Notes: a model not told the origin generated them from the sequence alone. 64,000 nucleotides of DNA from JASGTU01 sp963821815 (GCA_963821815.1 CAWGFG010000002.1:186001-250000), one strand, 5' to 3'; positions 36,458 to 45,564 are shown, numbered from the stretch's first letter. Made by a program: numbers and translations.

Positions 36458-37458
36458 TATCGGCTCCCCTCCATCCCATGTCGAATACGCGGGTCAATCC
36501 ACATGAGTATTAAATCAGAAATAAAGGTGCCAATAACCGTTAATATGGCCAGCAAGAGCAGGATCGTACCAGCCAAGAACAGGTCTTGCGCCAACAATGA
36601 TTTGTACAGCAGCGGCCCAACTGTGGGAAGGCCTAGTACCAGAGAGACGATAATACTACCGGAAACCAGGAAAGGAATGAGGTACCCGACGGTGCTGGCA
36701 AAGGGATTCATTGCTGCTCGCACCGGATATTTTACAATCACACGGTACTCCGAAAGTCCTTTGGCTCTGGCAGTAACCACATAGGGCCTACGCAATTCAT
36801 CCAGCAGATTCGCGCGCATAATACGCACGACCTCTGCCATACCTGCCATACCGATGATGATCGCCGGCAATGGTAGATGTTTCAGCATATCGACAGCTTT
36901 TTCGACACCCCACGGTTCAAGCGCCATTTCCGGTGAGAATAAGCCGCCAATGTTTTGTGTGTGGAAGTACTTGAATCCGATGTAGAGTACAAGTAGGGCA
37001 AGCATAAAATTTGGTATAGCAATGCCAAGGAATCCAATAAATGTGAACAAGTAATCACCCACTGAGTATTGCCGAACGGCAGAATAGACGCCGATCGGCA
37101 GCGCAATAACCCAGATGAAAACAATGGCTGCCAAAGAAACAATGACGGTGATCATGAGGCGATCGCCGATGACTTCACGTACCGGGCGATTATACTCCAT
37201 GGCCATGCCGAAGTTACCGCGAAGGATCTGGTTCAGCCACTTGCCGTACTGCACGTAGATGGGCTGATCCAGGCCATACTGCTGGCGCAGCGCCATAGCT
37301 TCTTCTTGGCTGACGACTGTGCCAGTACTCTGCAACATGGCAATGTACGATGTTACGTAGTCACCAGGTGGTAGCTGGATAACAACGAACGAAATGACCG
37401 AAGCTGCCCAAATAGTGAGTATTCCGGCAAAGAATCGACGAACGATGTAGTTAACCAT
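36457..37458 (-). CDS. Oligopeptide/oligosaccharide ABC transporter permease (OppB/DppB-like)
   Basis: The 333 residues begin with the OppB pattern MVNYIVRRFFAGILTIWAAS and have about six membrane helices. The EAA loop reads YVVTARAKGLSEYRVIVKYP, and the C-terminus FISDLILMWIDPRIRHG is typical. It lies about 90 bases after the binding-protein gene, with a 30-base perfect palindrome between them. Confidence 0.93.
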   Translation of the reverse strand: MVNYIVRRFFAGILTIWAASVISFVVIQLPPGDYVTSYIAMLQSTGTVVSQEEAMALRQQYGLDQPIYVQYGKWLNQILRGNFGMAMEYNRPVREVIGDRLMITVIVSLAAIVFIWVIALPIGVYSAVRQYSVGDYLFTFIGFLGIAIPNFMLALLVLYIGFKYFHTQNIGGLFSPEMALEPWGVEKAVDMLKHLPLPAIIIGMAGMAEVVRIMRANLLDELRRPYVVTARAKGLSEYRVIVKYPVRAAMNPFASTVGYLIPFLVSGSIIVSLVLGLPTVGPLLYKSLLAQDLFLAGTILLLLAILTVIGTFISDLILMWIDPRIRHGMEGSR

Positions 37459-37501
37459 AGGCGTAGCAATGCTTCATGAGGTTTCTTATCGGATGTGAAC
37501 T

Positions 37502-37531
37502 CCTCAGGGGAGCATCGATGCTCCCCTGAGG
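37502..37531 (-). promoter_or_regulatory. 30-base perfect palindrome between SBP and OppB-like genes
   Basis: The half CCTCAGGGGAGCATC (37502-37516) is followed directly by its exact reverse complement (37517-37531). In RNA this forms a strong GC-rich hairpin. There is no T-run downstream on the minus strand, so it is better read as an mRNA-stabilising or attenuating hairpin that keeps binding-protein levels above permease levels. Confidence 0.6.
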
Positions 37532-37548
37532 TTGCTGAGCTAGCGTGC

Positions 37549-39738
37549 TTATTGTGCGTCAGTGAAGTAGAACGTAGCCGGACGGGAGATGTTCGGTGTC
37601 TGACCAGCCTGGATGTTGAACTGGCGGTCGGGAATATTGCCCATGTTGTCTTTGGCAACGCGGACACCCATGAATGCGCCGGACTGACCGACTGTACCCA
37701 TGGTCCAAACCTCATCTGTAATGATCTTCCAGATTTCCTGGCCGATGGTAACGCGCTCTTCCGGCGTAGCCTTCAGGCCTTCGGAGAACATATCAAGAAC
37801 CTTCTTGATGTGCTCGGGCGGCTCCATGCCTTGCTCGCCACCGGAGGCATACCAGGTGCCGTAGGCAGGTCCGGTTGCCGTGTTATAGGCGACGGGCAGT
37901 GCGTGGTATGGATAAAGATAGAGCTCATCTGTGCCGTCGTTCTGCCACAAGAAGACCGGCAATTCGTTTGCCTGGCGTCGCTGCTCGACGAGACCGCGCT
38001 CAGACTCGACAACGTTGGCGAAGATGCCCACTTCCGCCCAGTCCGCAGCCACCAACTCAGCCAGCTGAGTGAATTGGATGAAGGCTGGAATGGCGTTGAG
38101 CTCAATGGTGAGGCGTTCGCCGTTGTCTGTGCGCAGGCGGAAGCCATCTGCATCCTTCTCAGTCAGGCCGATGTCGTCCAGCATTTGGTTGGCCGTTTCC
38201 GGATCATACGTGGACCATAATTCACGATATTCCGGACCAGGATTGAACGGTGAACTTTCGGCCACTACTGCAGAACCCGGTGTACCAATGCCGAGGAAGA
38301 TGATCTCGTTGATGGCTTCACGGTCTACAGCCAGCGACAGTGCACGGCGGAAGTCCGCGTTGCTGATCCATTTGCCGACCTCCTCATCCGCAACGTAGCT
38401 CTGGTTCCACTGGAATGCGCCGTCTGCTCCATGCTGTGCCGGGTCCAGGGAGACGGTGTAGCCGCCTTGTTCCTGGTTCTCCAATAAGGCAGGCAGGTTA
38501 GCCAACGAGACATGGCGTGCCTGGTAATCATACTCGCCGGCGATAGCTCGCAGGTTTAAGACTTCCAGATCTTCTGCCAGACCCATAGAGATGCGATCGA
38601 TGTAGGGCAACTGGTTTCCGGCTGTGTCCACGCCATAGTAGTACGGGTTTCGTTCCAACACCCACGTGTCAGTGGTGATGGGATTGACTGTCTTCCACGG
38701 TGTCATAACCGGCAAGTCTGGATTCTTTTGCCAGGTGTTCTTGTCCTTGAAAAGATTGACCCAGTTGTCAAATCCAGCGTCATCGACCAACGCTTGCAGC
38801 GCATCTGCATCCACAAAGTCAGGATGGAACTGCTGCATGTAGTGCGCCGGCGCATAGCCGCCAAGGCCGACATCGCCGAAGATAGCCGGGCCGCCAAAGA
38901 CGTTAACGGAGCTGCCCAGCACCTCTAGGAACAGGCTGTTGGCATAGGGGAATTTGAAGACGAGTGTGTAGTCGTCCGGTGCTTCCAGTGATGCGCCTTC
39001 GTTCATATTGAAGAACGCGGAAGGTACAGGGACAAGCTCATCATTCTGATACATGTACTCATACCAGAACATGACGTCTTCGGATGTGAACGGTTCGCCA
39101 TCCGACCACTTCGCACCCTCGCGCAGGTGTAGCGTGATCTCGGTTCCGTCTTCGCTGACATCCCAGGATTTGGCTAGGTTAGGCACGACTTCAGGGAAGT
39201 TCTCGGCATCCCAGAAGACGAAGCGATCGCCGCCTGCTACACGATGGCCGTTCTGACCGTCTGCAGGACCGGTGAAGCCGCGGTGCCATGTGCCGCCATA
39301 CTTGCCGATCTCATGTACTGGTTCGATGACAAGCAAATTCTCGATGGGCGGAAGTCGCTCTTCCACCGGCGGCAGTTCGCCCGCATCCACCAGTTCGGTC
39401 AACATAGGCGCTTCATTCAGCTCAGTGGGATAGGCGGCCTCATCAGTGATGATTTTAGGGCCTTCAATGTCGCCGACGAGGAAGGCGCCAAGCGGCGCTT
39501 CGTCCGGCGGCTGCTCCGCAGCAACTTCTTCTTCAGCGACTTGTACATCTTCCGGCGCCGCTGTTGGTTCCTCGGCGGCAGGCTCCTCAGTGGTTGTCTC
39601 TTCGGCAGGCGCTGCTTCTTCAGCCGCTGCCGGTTCTTCCGCAGCAGGCTGTTGAGCGCCGCCGCCGCACGCACCGAGCGCCAGCACGATAACGAGCAAT
39701 AGGGACAGATACAGTACGAAACGACTTTGTTTCATCAA
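37549..39738 (-). CDS. ABC transporter substrate-binding lipoprotein (SBP_bac_5 family)
   Basis: A 729-residue exported lipoprotein that captures the substrate of the Opp-type importer. The signal peptide ends in LGAC with Cys24 as the lipid site. About 60 residues of Ala, Glu and Pro form a disordered tether to the membrane. The globular part has family 5 features (WDVSEDGTEITLHLREGAKW, DGEPFTSEDV) and is longer than peptide-binding OppA (about 540), as often seen in oligosaccharide or glycoside binders. The gene has a promoter with an inverted repeat over its -10. Ligand: sugar-derived compounds are favoured by the neighbouring aldolases, peptides cannot be excluded. Confidence 0.92.
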   Translation of the reverse strand: MMKQSRFVLYLSLLLVIVLALGACGGGAQQPAAEEPAAAEEAAPAEETTTEEPAAEEPTAAPEDVQVAEEEVAAEQPPDEAPLGAFLVGDIEGPKIITDEAAYPTELNEAPMLTELVDAGELPPVEERLPPIENLLVIEPVHEIGKYGGTWHRGFTGPADGQNGHRVAGGDRFVFWDAENFPEVVPNLAKSWDVSEDGTEITLHLREGAKWSDGEPFTSEDVMFWYEYMYQNDELVPVPSAFFNMNEGASLEAPDDYTLVFKFPYANSLFLEVLGSSVNVFGGPAIFGDVGLGGYAPAHYMQQFHPDFVDADALQALVDDAGFDNWVNLFKDKNTWQKNPDLPVMTPWKTVNPITTDTWVLERNPYYYGVDTAGNQLPYIDRISMGLAEDLEVLNLRAIAGEYDYQARHVSLANLPALLENQEQGGYTVSLDPAQHGADGAFQWNQSYVADEEVGKWISNADFRRALSLAVDREAINEIIFLGIGTPGSAVVAESSPFNPGPEYRELWSTYDPETANQMLDDIGLTEKDADGFRLRTDNGERLTIELNAIPAFIQFTQLAELVAADWAEVGIFANVVESERGLVEQRRQANELPVFLWQNDGTDELYLYPYHALPVAYNTATGPAYGTWYASGGEQGMEPPEHIKKVLDMFSEGLKATPEERVTIGQEIWKIITDEVWTMGTVGQSGAFMGVRVAKDNMGNIPDRQFNIQAGQTPNISRPATFYFTDAQ

Positions 39739-39877
39739 TATTCTCCTCGTAGAATGTGGATCCCGGTATCGCCAGAGATCGCTTGGTGGATACTTAGTCC
39801 TCGCGTCACAGTGCTACGTTGGACCTTTTGACGTGAGGGGGGAAATGTTGTTGCTGGATCTGCTACCTGTGAAGGTA

Positions 39878-39898
39878 TTACACAGAAATTTTGTGTAA
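39878..39898. promoter_or_regulatory. Inverted repeat operator candidate of the Opp operon
   Basis: TTACACA (39878-39884) and TGTGTAA (39892-39898) are perfect inverted copies with a seven-base spacer. The right arm coincides with the likely -10 of the SBP gene promoter, the place for a repressor. No regulator gene is adjacent. Confidence 0.5.
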
Positions 39899-39921
39899 CG
39901 GATCTGATTGAAGATCGACAA
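39893..39921 (-). promoter_or_regulatory. Candidate promoter of the SBP-Opp operon
   Basis: Minus strand: TTGTCG (39921-39916), 17-base spacer, TTACAC (39898-39893). Hexamers are imperfect, but the spacing is right and an inverted repeat overlaps the -10. Confidence 0.4.
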
Positions 39922-40384
39922 ATAAAGCGCCGGAAACGAAAAAAATGGACTTGCACGCCAACTAAACAGGCTCGTAACCGCGTGGAAAATATGCATTGCG
40001 CATCTATCGCAGCTATTTCTCTGGGTTATGTCTGGACCACGCCAATATCGCAGACAAATTAAGCATTATGTTGCCCAACTGTCACTTATTCTGGGTGGTG
40101 TAGCAATTTTATCGGTGTACTATATGGACGTGAAAAAAAGATACCATAGCCGTGATCTGAAGTCAAAGGGCCAAAAACCAAGTTTGAGTGGAGTATCCCT
40201 GCCGTCAGAAATGAACCAATCTATGCTCGACCTGTTTGTTCGGTCTTCGCAGTCAGCGTAAAATGACGCGAAGTTTTAGCGTTTATTGCAATCTATACCG
40301 ACTTACTGCGTCTCGCAAAGAGCAATTGTACTCCCAACTCAACTTGTTGTACATCCCTACTCCCACACTAACTTGGAGGAACAG

Positions 40385-41323
40385 ATGGACGTTGCCGCCG
40401 TAAAAGAGGTCCTTTGCGGACCCATGATTCCCGTCATCACTAATCTCAAAGATGACTTGTCTATTGATGTTGACTCGATCAAGTTCAACGTCAACTACGT
40501 AATCGAACATGGTATTGTGACCGGCCAGGGCGTACTGCTGGCAGTTGGCGCCGGTGGTGATTTCAACATGCTGACACTGGCCGAACGGCAGGTGGCTGCG
40601 CAGGCGATTGTCGAAGCGGCGAATGACCGTGCACCGGTCATCGTCGGTGCACAGGACACAAGCGTGCGCAACATGATCGCCATGGCGCAGTTTGCGGAAG
40701 GGATCGGCGCCTACGGTATTCAGATCAGCACGCCGTACTATTACCCGCCCTCAAATGAGGATGCGTTGGCAGTGTACAACGCAGTGCACGACGCAACGTC
40801 CAGTATTGCCATCATGGCCTATAATACACACTGGCACGATTACGATTTCCCGTTCGATGTGCTGGACCAGCTCTGCGAGCTGGAACGGATCGTAAGCCTG
40901 AAATGGTCGAGACCTGACAACGGCACACCCTATCTCAAAGGTGTAGACCGCTACGCCGATCGGCTTGCCATTGTGGACAACGCGGGCATGATCATTATGA
41001 ACGCCATGCTGGGCGGCACAGGTTTCATTACGCACCTGGCCACCGTTTGGCCGGAAAACGATGTAGAGATCTACCGGAAGCTGAGAGCCGGCGATTGGCT
41101 GGGCGCACATGAGCAGATAGTGCGAACACTGTGGCCATGGCGTGAATTCCGCGGCAAGATGTCGCGTGTCACCAGCGGTGAGGCGCCGCCGGTTCGCGCT
41201 GCGCTAGAGCTAGTCGGTCGTCCTGGTGGTCCGAGCCAGTTGCCCTCCCGTTCACTGAACGCCGAGGAGAGAGCTGAACTACGGCAACTATTGGCCGATA
41301 TCGGAGCGCCGGTAGTTTCTTAA
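40385..41323 (+). CDS. DapA-superfamily aldolase/lyase (dihydrodipicolinate synthase-like)
   Basis: A TIM-barrel class I aldolase of 312 residues. The Schiff-base Lys173 in SLKWS and the catalytic Tyr146 in MAYN are present, but the Thr-Thr pair that binds the second substrate in true DapA (GTTGE) is replaced in LAVGAGGDFN. It is thus not likely to make dihydrodipicolinate; keto-deoxy sugar acid aldolase or dehydratase activity is more likely. I chose the ATG at 40385 because GGAGG lies six bases before it; the frame opens at 40286 without a site. It is divergent from the Opp operon, whose other end carries a second, class II aldolase. Confidence 0.88.
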   Translation: MDVAAVKEVLCGPMIPVITNLKDDLSIDVDSIKFNVNYVIEHGIVTGQGVLLAVGAGGDFNMLTLAERQVAAQAIVEAANDRAPVIVGAQDTSVRNMIAMAQFAEGIGAYGIQISTPYYYPPSNEDALAVYNAVHDATSSIAIMAYNTHWHDYDFPFDVLDQLCELERIVSLKWSRPDNGTPYLKGVDRYADRLAIVDNAGMIIMNAMLGGTGFITHLATVWPENDVEIYRKLRAGDWLGAHEQIVRTLWPWREFRGKMSRVTSGEAPPVRAALELVGRPGGPSQLPSRSLNAEERAELRQLLADIGAPVVS

Positions 41324-41659
41324 CGGGGTTCGTAGCAGGTCAACGGTCAGTCGTAGCATTACCTAAACCGGCAGATAGGGATGAGGACTCACGCTCATCC
41401 CTGTCAATTGGAATTCTTCAGTTGGTCCACCGGACTGCAGCTGATTATCTATGATAGATCTGAGGGATATGCTGGGCATCGCGATTCGACTTGCCCAAAC
41501 GAATCAGGACACTGATAATAAGTAAGTTATGGTAAGAAAGGATCACACAGCGCCAGTAAGTGAAACCTAGTGCATAGTTGTCAATCCTAGTTGTCACGCC
41601 GCAGATGGGCGCCAATTGACGCGAACAAACCCGGTGTTCCTGGGACTATTGCTTGAAGC
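41324..41659. other. Gene-free stretch between the DapA-like and CHAD genes
   Basis: It contains the hairpin at 41374-41405 near the left end; otherwise nothing recognisable. The CHAD gene promoter should lie here. Confidence 0.4.
41374..41405 (+). terminator. Terminator-like hairpin after the DapA-like gene
   Basis: GATAGGGATGAG (41374-41385) pairs with CTCATCCCTGTC (41394-41405), with one T-G wobble, around an eight-base loop. No T-run follows (AATTGG), so it would be a weak or Rho-aided terminator. Confidence 0.5.
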
Positions 41660-43279
41660 TTGTCCGAAACAGCCATTCATTCGTCGAATACGGATGCTCT
41701 TAAAGATGGGATGGACGAAGTGTTAGCGATCGAATCTATTCAGGAGAGATTGCCAACAGAATACTCGCTACTGGCTGAAAAGCCGTTAGTCGAACAACGC
41801 GACTACTATGACACCTTTGACTGGCTTCTGTTCGGCAAGTCGCGCATCCTCTTCCGCAGCGGCGTTACATATACACTGCAAACGTCGAATGATTCGGAAT
41901 GTACGCTAACAGTCGACGCTCATCGAGTCGCGACCTTTGCAGAAGACCTGCCAGAGGGAGTGCTGCGGGATAGAGTCGCGACCATCACAGCGCCGAGAGC
42001 GCTGCTGCCCCGGGCAAGTGTGTGCATGCGCAATGCAGTGATCCGTGTACTCAACGATGATAAGAAAACTGTGGCGCGCATCCGTCTGCTGGCGCTCGTC
42101 GTCGGCGACAACAGCAATGCCGGCAGCGAGAATGGAGACATCACCCAAGAACAGCAGTTTGTGTTTTTGCAACCACTGCGTGGCTATGACAAAGAAGCCG
42201 CCCGTATCAAGCGTGCGCTAGGCGATGTAACCGATTTTGCAGATAACGCCTGCTGCGTCGAGGCTCAACTGTACGACTTGGCAATGAAAGCTGCGGGCCA
42301 AGTACCCGGCGACTACTCGTCCAAGTTGGATATTTCGCTGACGCCTGACATGCGTTCCGACGATGCGGCACGCGTCATACTGCGCAACCTGCTGCAGACT
42401 ATTCATGCAAATGAAGACGGCATCCGGCGAGATATTGATGTCGAATTTCTCCACGACTATCGCGTTGCCATCCGCCGCACGCGTTCCGCTTTAAGCCAAA
42501 TACCTGACGTTTTTCCGGCGGATGTCACGGAGCGCTACAAGGAGGAGTTTCAATCGTTAGGCCAATGCACCAATTCGCTACGCGACCTGGATGTATATTT
42601 GCAGGATGAACCGGACTACCGTCGCCAGCTCCCGGAAACTTTACAGGATGATATCGCACCACTCTTCGATTACATGCGCCGGCAACGACAGAACGCCTTG
42701 GACGAAGTTATCTCCTGTATGGACTCTCCGCATACCAAAAAAATACTGTCAGACTGGGAAGCGTTCTTAACCCAGTCATCTTATGAAAGCAGCGCGCTCA
42801 ATGCGTCCATGCCGATTTTCACGTTATCGCAGGGTCGCATTTACAAGCGTTTTGCGCACATTCTCAAACAGGGACGCAAACTACAGAACGGCGGAGAAGA
42901 CAGCCAATACCACGCCCTGCGTATCGACTGTAAGAAACTGCGCTATCTACTAGAGTTTTTCGCCAGTCTGTATCCTGCGGATAAGATGCAACAATTGATT
43001 AACGACCTGAAAGCTTTACAGGACAACCTAGGGTCCTTCAACGATCTTTCAGTACAACAGGAGTCTCTCACTTCCATGGCGAATGCGCTGTCATTCGACG
43101 ACCCGACTACCGGACCTGCCCTGTTGGCCACTGGCGCGCTTGTTGCTGCCTTGGTCCAGCGTCAGGTGGAAGTCAAAGGCGAATTCACGGAACGGTTTAC
43201 GCAATTTGCGTCCCGCAAAAACCAGGAGCTCTATCGCGAGCTCTTTACGCTCTCAGTCTCCTATTCGGATGGCGAGTAG
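41660..43279 (+). CDS. CHAD-domain protein with degenerate CYTH-like N-terminus
   Basis: The C-terminal half (about 230-520) is a CHAD domain: the helical repeats show FLHDYRVAIRRTRSAL, LRDLDVYL and YHALRIDCKKLRYLLEFF, with the conserved His and basic residues that bind polyphosphate. CHAD proteins attach to polyphosphate granules. The N-terminal 200 residues look like a CYTH/triphosphate-tunnel barrel in length and strand pattern, but the ExExK catalytic motif of CYTH enzymes is not seen, so it is probably not an active triphosphatase. The frame starts with TTG at 41660; an ATG at 41711 is a plausible alternative. A ParA ATPase gene follows after 149 bases. Confidence 0.85.
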   Translation: MSETAIHSSNTDALKDGMDEVLAIESIQERLPTEYSLLAEKPLVEQRDYYDTFDWLLFGKSRILFRSGVTYTLQTSNDSECTLTVDAHRVATFAEDLPEGVLRDRVATITAPRALLPRASVCMRNAVIRVLNDDKKTVARIRLLALVVGDNSNAGSENGDITQEQQFVFLQPLRGYDKEAARIKRALGDVTDFADNACCVEAQLYDLAMKAAGQVPGDYSSKLDISLTPDMRSDDAARVILRNLLQTIHANEDGIRRDIDVEFLHDYRVAIRRTRSALSQIPDVFPADVTERYKEEFQSLGQCTNSLRDLDVYLQDEPDYRRQLPETLQDDIAPLFDYMRRQRQNALDEVISCMDSPHTKKILSDWEAFLTQSSYESSALNASMPIFTLSQGRIYKRFAHILKQGRKLQNGGEDSQYHALRIDCKKLRYLLEFFASLYPADKMQQLINDLKALQDNLGSFNDLSVQQESLTSMANALSFDDPTTGPALLATGALVAALVQRQVEVKGEFTERFTQFASRKNQELYRELFTLSVSYSDGE

Positions 43280-43428
43280 TGGAAATGGTGTGGAGGATCA
43301 GCAAGTTAGCGGTCATAGGTATGCATGGGTGAATCGGCTCAAAATCCCCTGCAGTTTATGCGCATGGCACTCTAGGAACAGAACCACTCTTTTTGACATA
43401 GCAGTCTACCACTATCTAGGCGACCAAC

Positions 43429-44202
43429 ATGACGATACTGGCGCTGTACAGCAACAAAGGTGGCGTTGGCAAGACGGCAGCAGCCGTGAACCTCGCCTAT
43501 CTCGCCGCACAGAGTGGATTGCAAACGCTCATCTGCGACTTGGACGCACAGGGATCCACAACCTTCTATCTGCGCGTTAAGCCCCAGTTAAAGAAGAAGG
43601 CGCGCGGGCTGGAACAGAGCAACGATGCGCTCCTGCGCAGCATCAAAGCCAGTGACTATGACGGCCTCGATCTGCTACCGTCCGATTTCTCTCACCGAAA
43701 CCTGGACATTTCGTTTGATGGCCTGAAGCGCCGCAAACACAGACTCAACGTCGTGTTGGAGCCGCTTCAGGACGAGTATGAGCTCATCGTCCTGGATTGC
43801 CCGCCGACCATCAACATCCTGGCGGAGAATATATTCTCAGTCTCCGATGTGCTTTTGACGCCGATGCTGCCGACTACGCTGTCGGTACGATCGTATGAAC
43901 AGCTCTGTGAGTTCATGGCTGAATCCAAGCAAGCGCTGCCGTGTCCGACGGTCTTCTTCTCCATGGTGGACGGGCGGAAGAAACTGCATCATGAAATCAT
44001 GGAATCATTCGCACAGGAGCACGGGTGCGTACTCCAAAGCGTCATTCCCTATCTATCACAAGTTGAACAGATGGGGATAACTCGTGAGCCGGTACCCGCG
44101 TTCGCCCCGCACTCGCGTGCCGCCGACGCCTATCAGGCGCTGTGGGACGAAGTGCAGACGAAGCTGCTTCGTCCAAGTGTGGATGCAGCCAATCCGGCAT
44201 AG
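43429..44202 (+). CDS. ParA/Soj-family ATPase, orphan
   Basis: A 257-residue P-loop ATPase with the deviant Walker A KGGVGKTAAAVNLAY, Walker A' CDLDAQGSTTFYL and Walker B LIVLDCPPTINIL. ParA proteins bind DNA as ATP dimers and move cargo over the nucleoid: chromosomes or plasmids with ParB, or carboxysomes, chemotaxis clusters and storage granules with other partners. No parB, parS-like palindrome or replication gene is near, so this is not a chromosome par locus. The upstream neighbour is a CHAD protein, which suggests polyphosphate granules as cargo; this is inference. Confidence 0.9.
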   Translation: MTILALYSNKGGVGKTAAAVNLAYLAAQSGLQTLICDLDAQGSTTFYLRVKPQLKKKARGLEQSNDALLRSIKASDYDGLDLLPSDFSHRNLDISFDGLKRRKHRLNVVLEPLQDEYELIVLDCPPTINILAENIFSVSDVLLTPMLPTTLSVRSYEQLCEFMAESKQALPCPTVFFSMVDGRKKLHHEIMESFAQEHGCVLQSVIPYLSQVEQMGITREPVPAFAPHSRAADAYQALWDEVQTKLLRPSVDAANPA

Positions 44203-44223
44203 TACGACCGTGACCGCAACAGC

Positions 44224-45495
44224 TTATTCGTCTGCGCCCTGTTCGGCACGCTTCACGATTGCTCGCAGCCACTGCTGCTGTATCAAACCGGCAGCAAAGG
44301 ATACGACAGGCCAGTACTGGCCAAACTCCGCCTTGCGTCCGGCATCTGAAATATGCACACGCAGCTCCGATGAGATGAGCACCTCGTTGGGCTCTCGTCC
44401 GGGCTGTAACAAAATGTTCACTGCCAGCTTACCGAATTTGGGGTCATCAAACGCACGAAACGCATCGGGTGATTCTGGCTTTGGCCAGTCACCACTTGCA
44501 TCCTTGCCGAGTTCGGCGACTATCCCGAATACAATTTCCCTGTTGTGTTCCTCTGCCAGCGGCACCACTGCATGCTCATACAGGATGTTGAGGATAGGCG
44601 TGTCCAGCGCCTCGTTGATATCGATTTCAATTTCTTCCAGCTTCTCAGGCACGTTACTGGAACGCAATAGCGAACCGAGAACGCCGCCCAGATCGTGGCC
44701 GGTGAGTTGCTTGGCTGCAGCATAGACCGATGCGCGGTCTGCCTTCGCGTCGGCTGTGCGGATTTCGCTGTAGTCGAAATCGGGCAGGAATTCGTCAATG
44801 GCTGAATTGCGGCTGCGTATTTCGGCTCGTTCGCGGATCCCCTGCAGCATCTTCCGCTCCATGACAAACTCGACCGGCTCCAGCGCAACCCCAATGGCTG
44901 AGGCTGCCGGGTCCTGGCTATTGACCCTCGGGTAGCGTGCCCGCCATCGCACAACCAGACGAGTCCGGTTCTGCTCGAGCGGCGTCAGCTCGAACGACCA
45001 CGATGACGCCGCATTCAGATCGCGAAAGTGTTCCGCAATGGGACCGGAGCCGGACCCGTCCAGCGTCAGCAGCATTGATTCGTTGGATTCCAGTGATAGC
45101 ACCTTGAACCCGCTTCCCTCCGGCTCAACCGCAATCACATCGCCAATGGATAATTGCTGCAGCGATGGATCAATTTTCGTGGCGCTCTGCATGTCTAGAC
45201 CGACGAGGTTTTCCAGCAGGTCATAGCTGTAGAAGCCGCCCCGTCCCTGCCCGATCTGCACCAGCCATGGCCAAACATCCTTGGGCGGCGCAGCGATGGT
45301 GACCGCACGTGTCGTTTCAAAATTCGCATTAGCGACTAACTCATCGCCAGGCATGGAACGGATGCGTTCTTCCTCGGTGGAACCCCATCCCTTCAGCCAA
45401 GGCTGAATTCTCCGGCGATAAATGACGACGCCTGCGCCTAGTAGCGCGCCTGTCAAGAGTGCCAGCGCAATAATTCTCCTAATGAAACGTTTCAT
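44224..45495 (-). CDS. Membrane-anchored protein with two tandem SRPBCC domains
   Basis: The 423 residues have one N-terminal membrane helix (about 8-26, IALALLTGALLGAGVVIY) and then two ligand-cavity domains. The first (about 60-215) has VTIAAPPKDVWPWLVQIGQG, a typical SRPBCC start. The second (about 245-415) ends with FGQYWPVVSFAAGLIQQQWLRAIKR-like features (visible as FGQYWPVVSF then WLRAIVKRAE), the end of many SRPBCC proteins. Between them is an acidic stretch. GGAG lies eight bases before the ATG. It is convergent with the ParA gene and probably independent. Ligand and role unknown. Confidence 0.78.
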   Translation of the reverse strand: MKRFIRRIIALALLTGALLGAGVVIYRRRIQPWLKGWGSTEEERIRSMPGDELVANANFETTRAVTIAAPPKDVWPWLVQIGQGRGGFYSYDLLENLVGLDMQSATKIDPSLQQLSIGDVIAVEPEGSGFKVLSLESNESMLLTLDGSGSGPIAEHFRDLNAASSWSFELTPLEQNRTRLVVRWRARYPRVNSQDPAASAIGVALEPVEFVMERKMLQGIRERAEIRSRNSAIDEFLPDFDYSEIRTADAKADRASVYAAAKQLTGHDLGGVLGSLLRSSNVPEKLEEIEIDINEALDTPILNILYEHAVVPLAEEHNREIVFGIVAELGKDASGDWPKPESPDAFRAFDDPKFGKLAVNILLQPGREPNEVLISSELRVHISDAGRKAEFGQYWPVVSFAAGLIQQQWLRAIVKRAEQGADE

Positions 45496-45564
45496 TTGTA
45501 GTCTCCTTTCGACCGTACAAGTCGCAGTTGTGCCACCACCGACGGTCTACTGACTGGTGATTGC

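Larger units (their letters stand above)
39739..40384. other. Divergent intergenic region, Opp operon / DapA-like gene
   Basis: About 650 bases with no believable gene; a 77-codon plus-strand frame (40028-40261) has no ribosome site or domain. The stretch is AT-rich and holds the minus-strand promoter and inverted repeat at 39878-39921. No clear plus-strand hexamers were found for the DapA-like gene. Confidence 0.45.

Noticed and set aside
40028..40261. Plus-strand frame of 77 codons before the DapA-like gene
   Set aside because: No ribosome site, low-quality composition, no recognisable domain.
40385..41323. Calling the DapA-like gene dapA
   Set aside because: The Thr-Thr pair needed for aspartate semialdehyde handling is replaced, and it sits with transporter and catabolic genes.
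43429..44202. ParA as part of a plasmid or chromosome partition locus
   Set aside because: No parB, parS-like repeat or replication gene is nearby.
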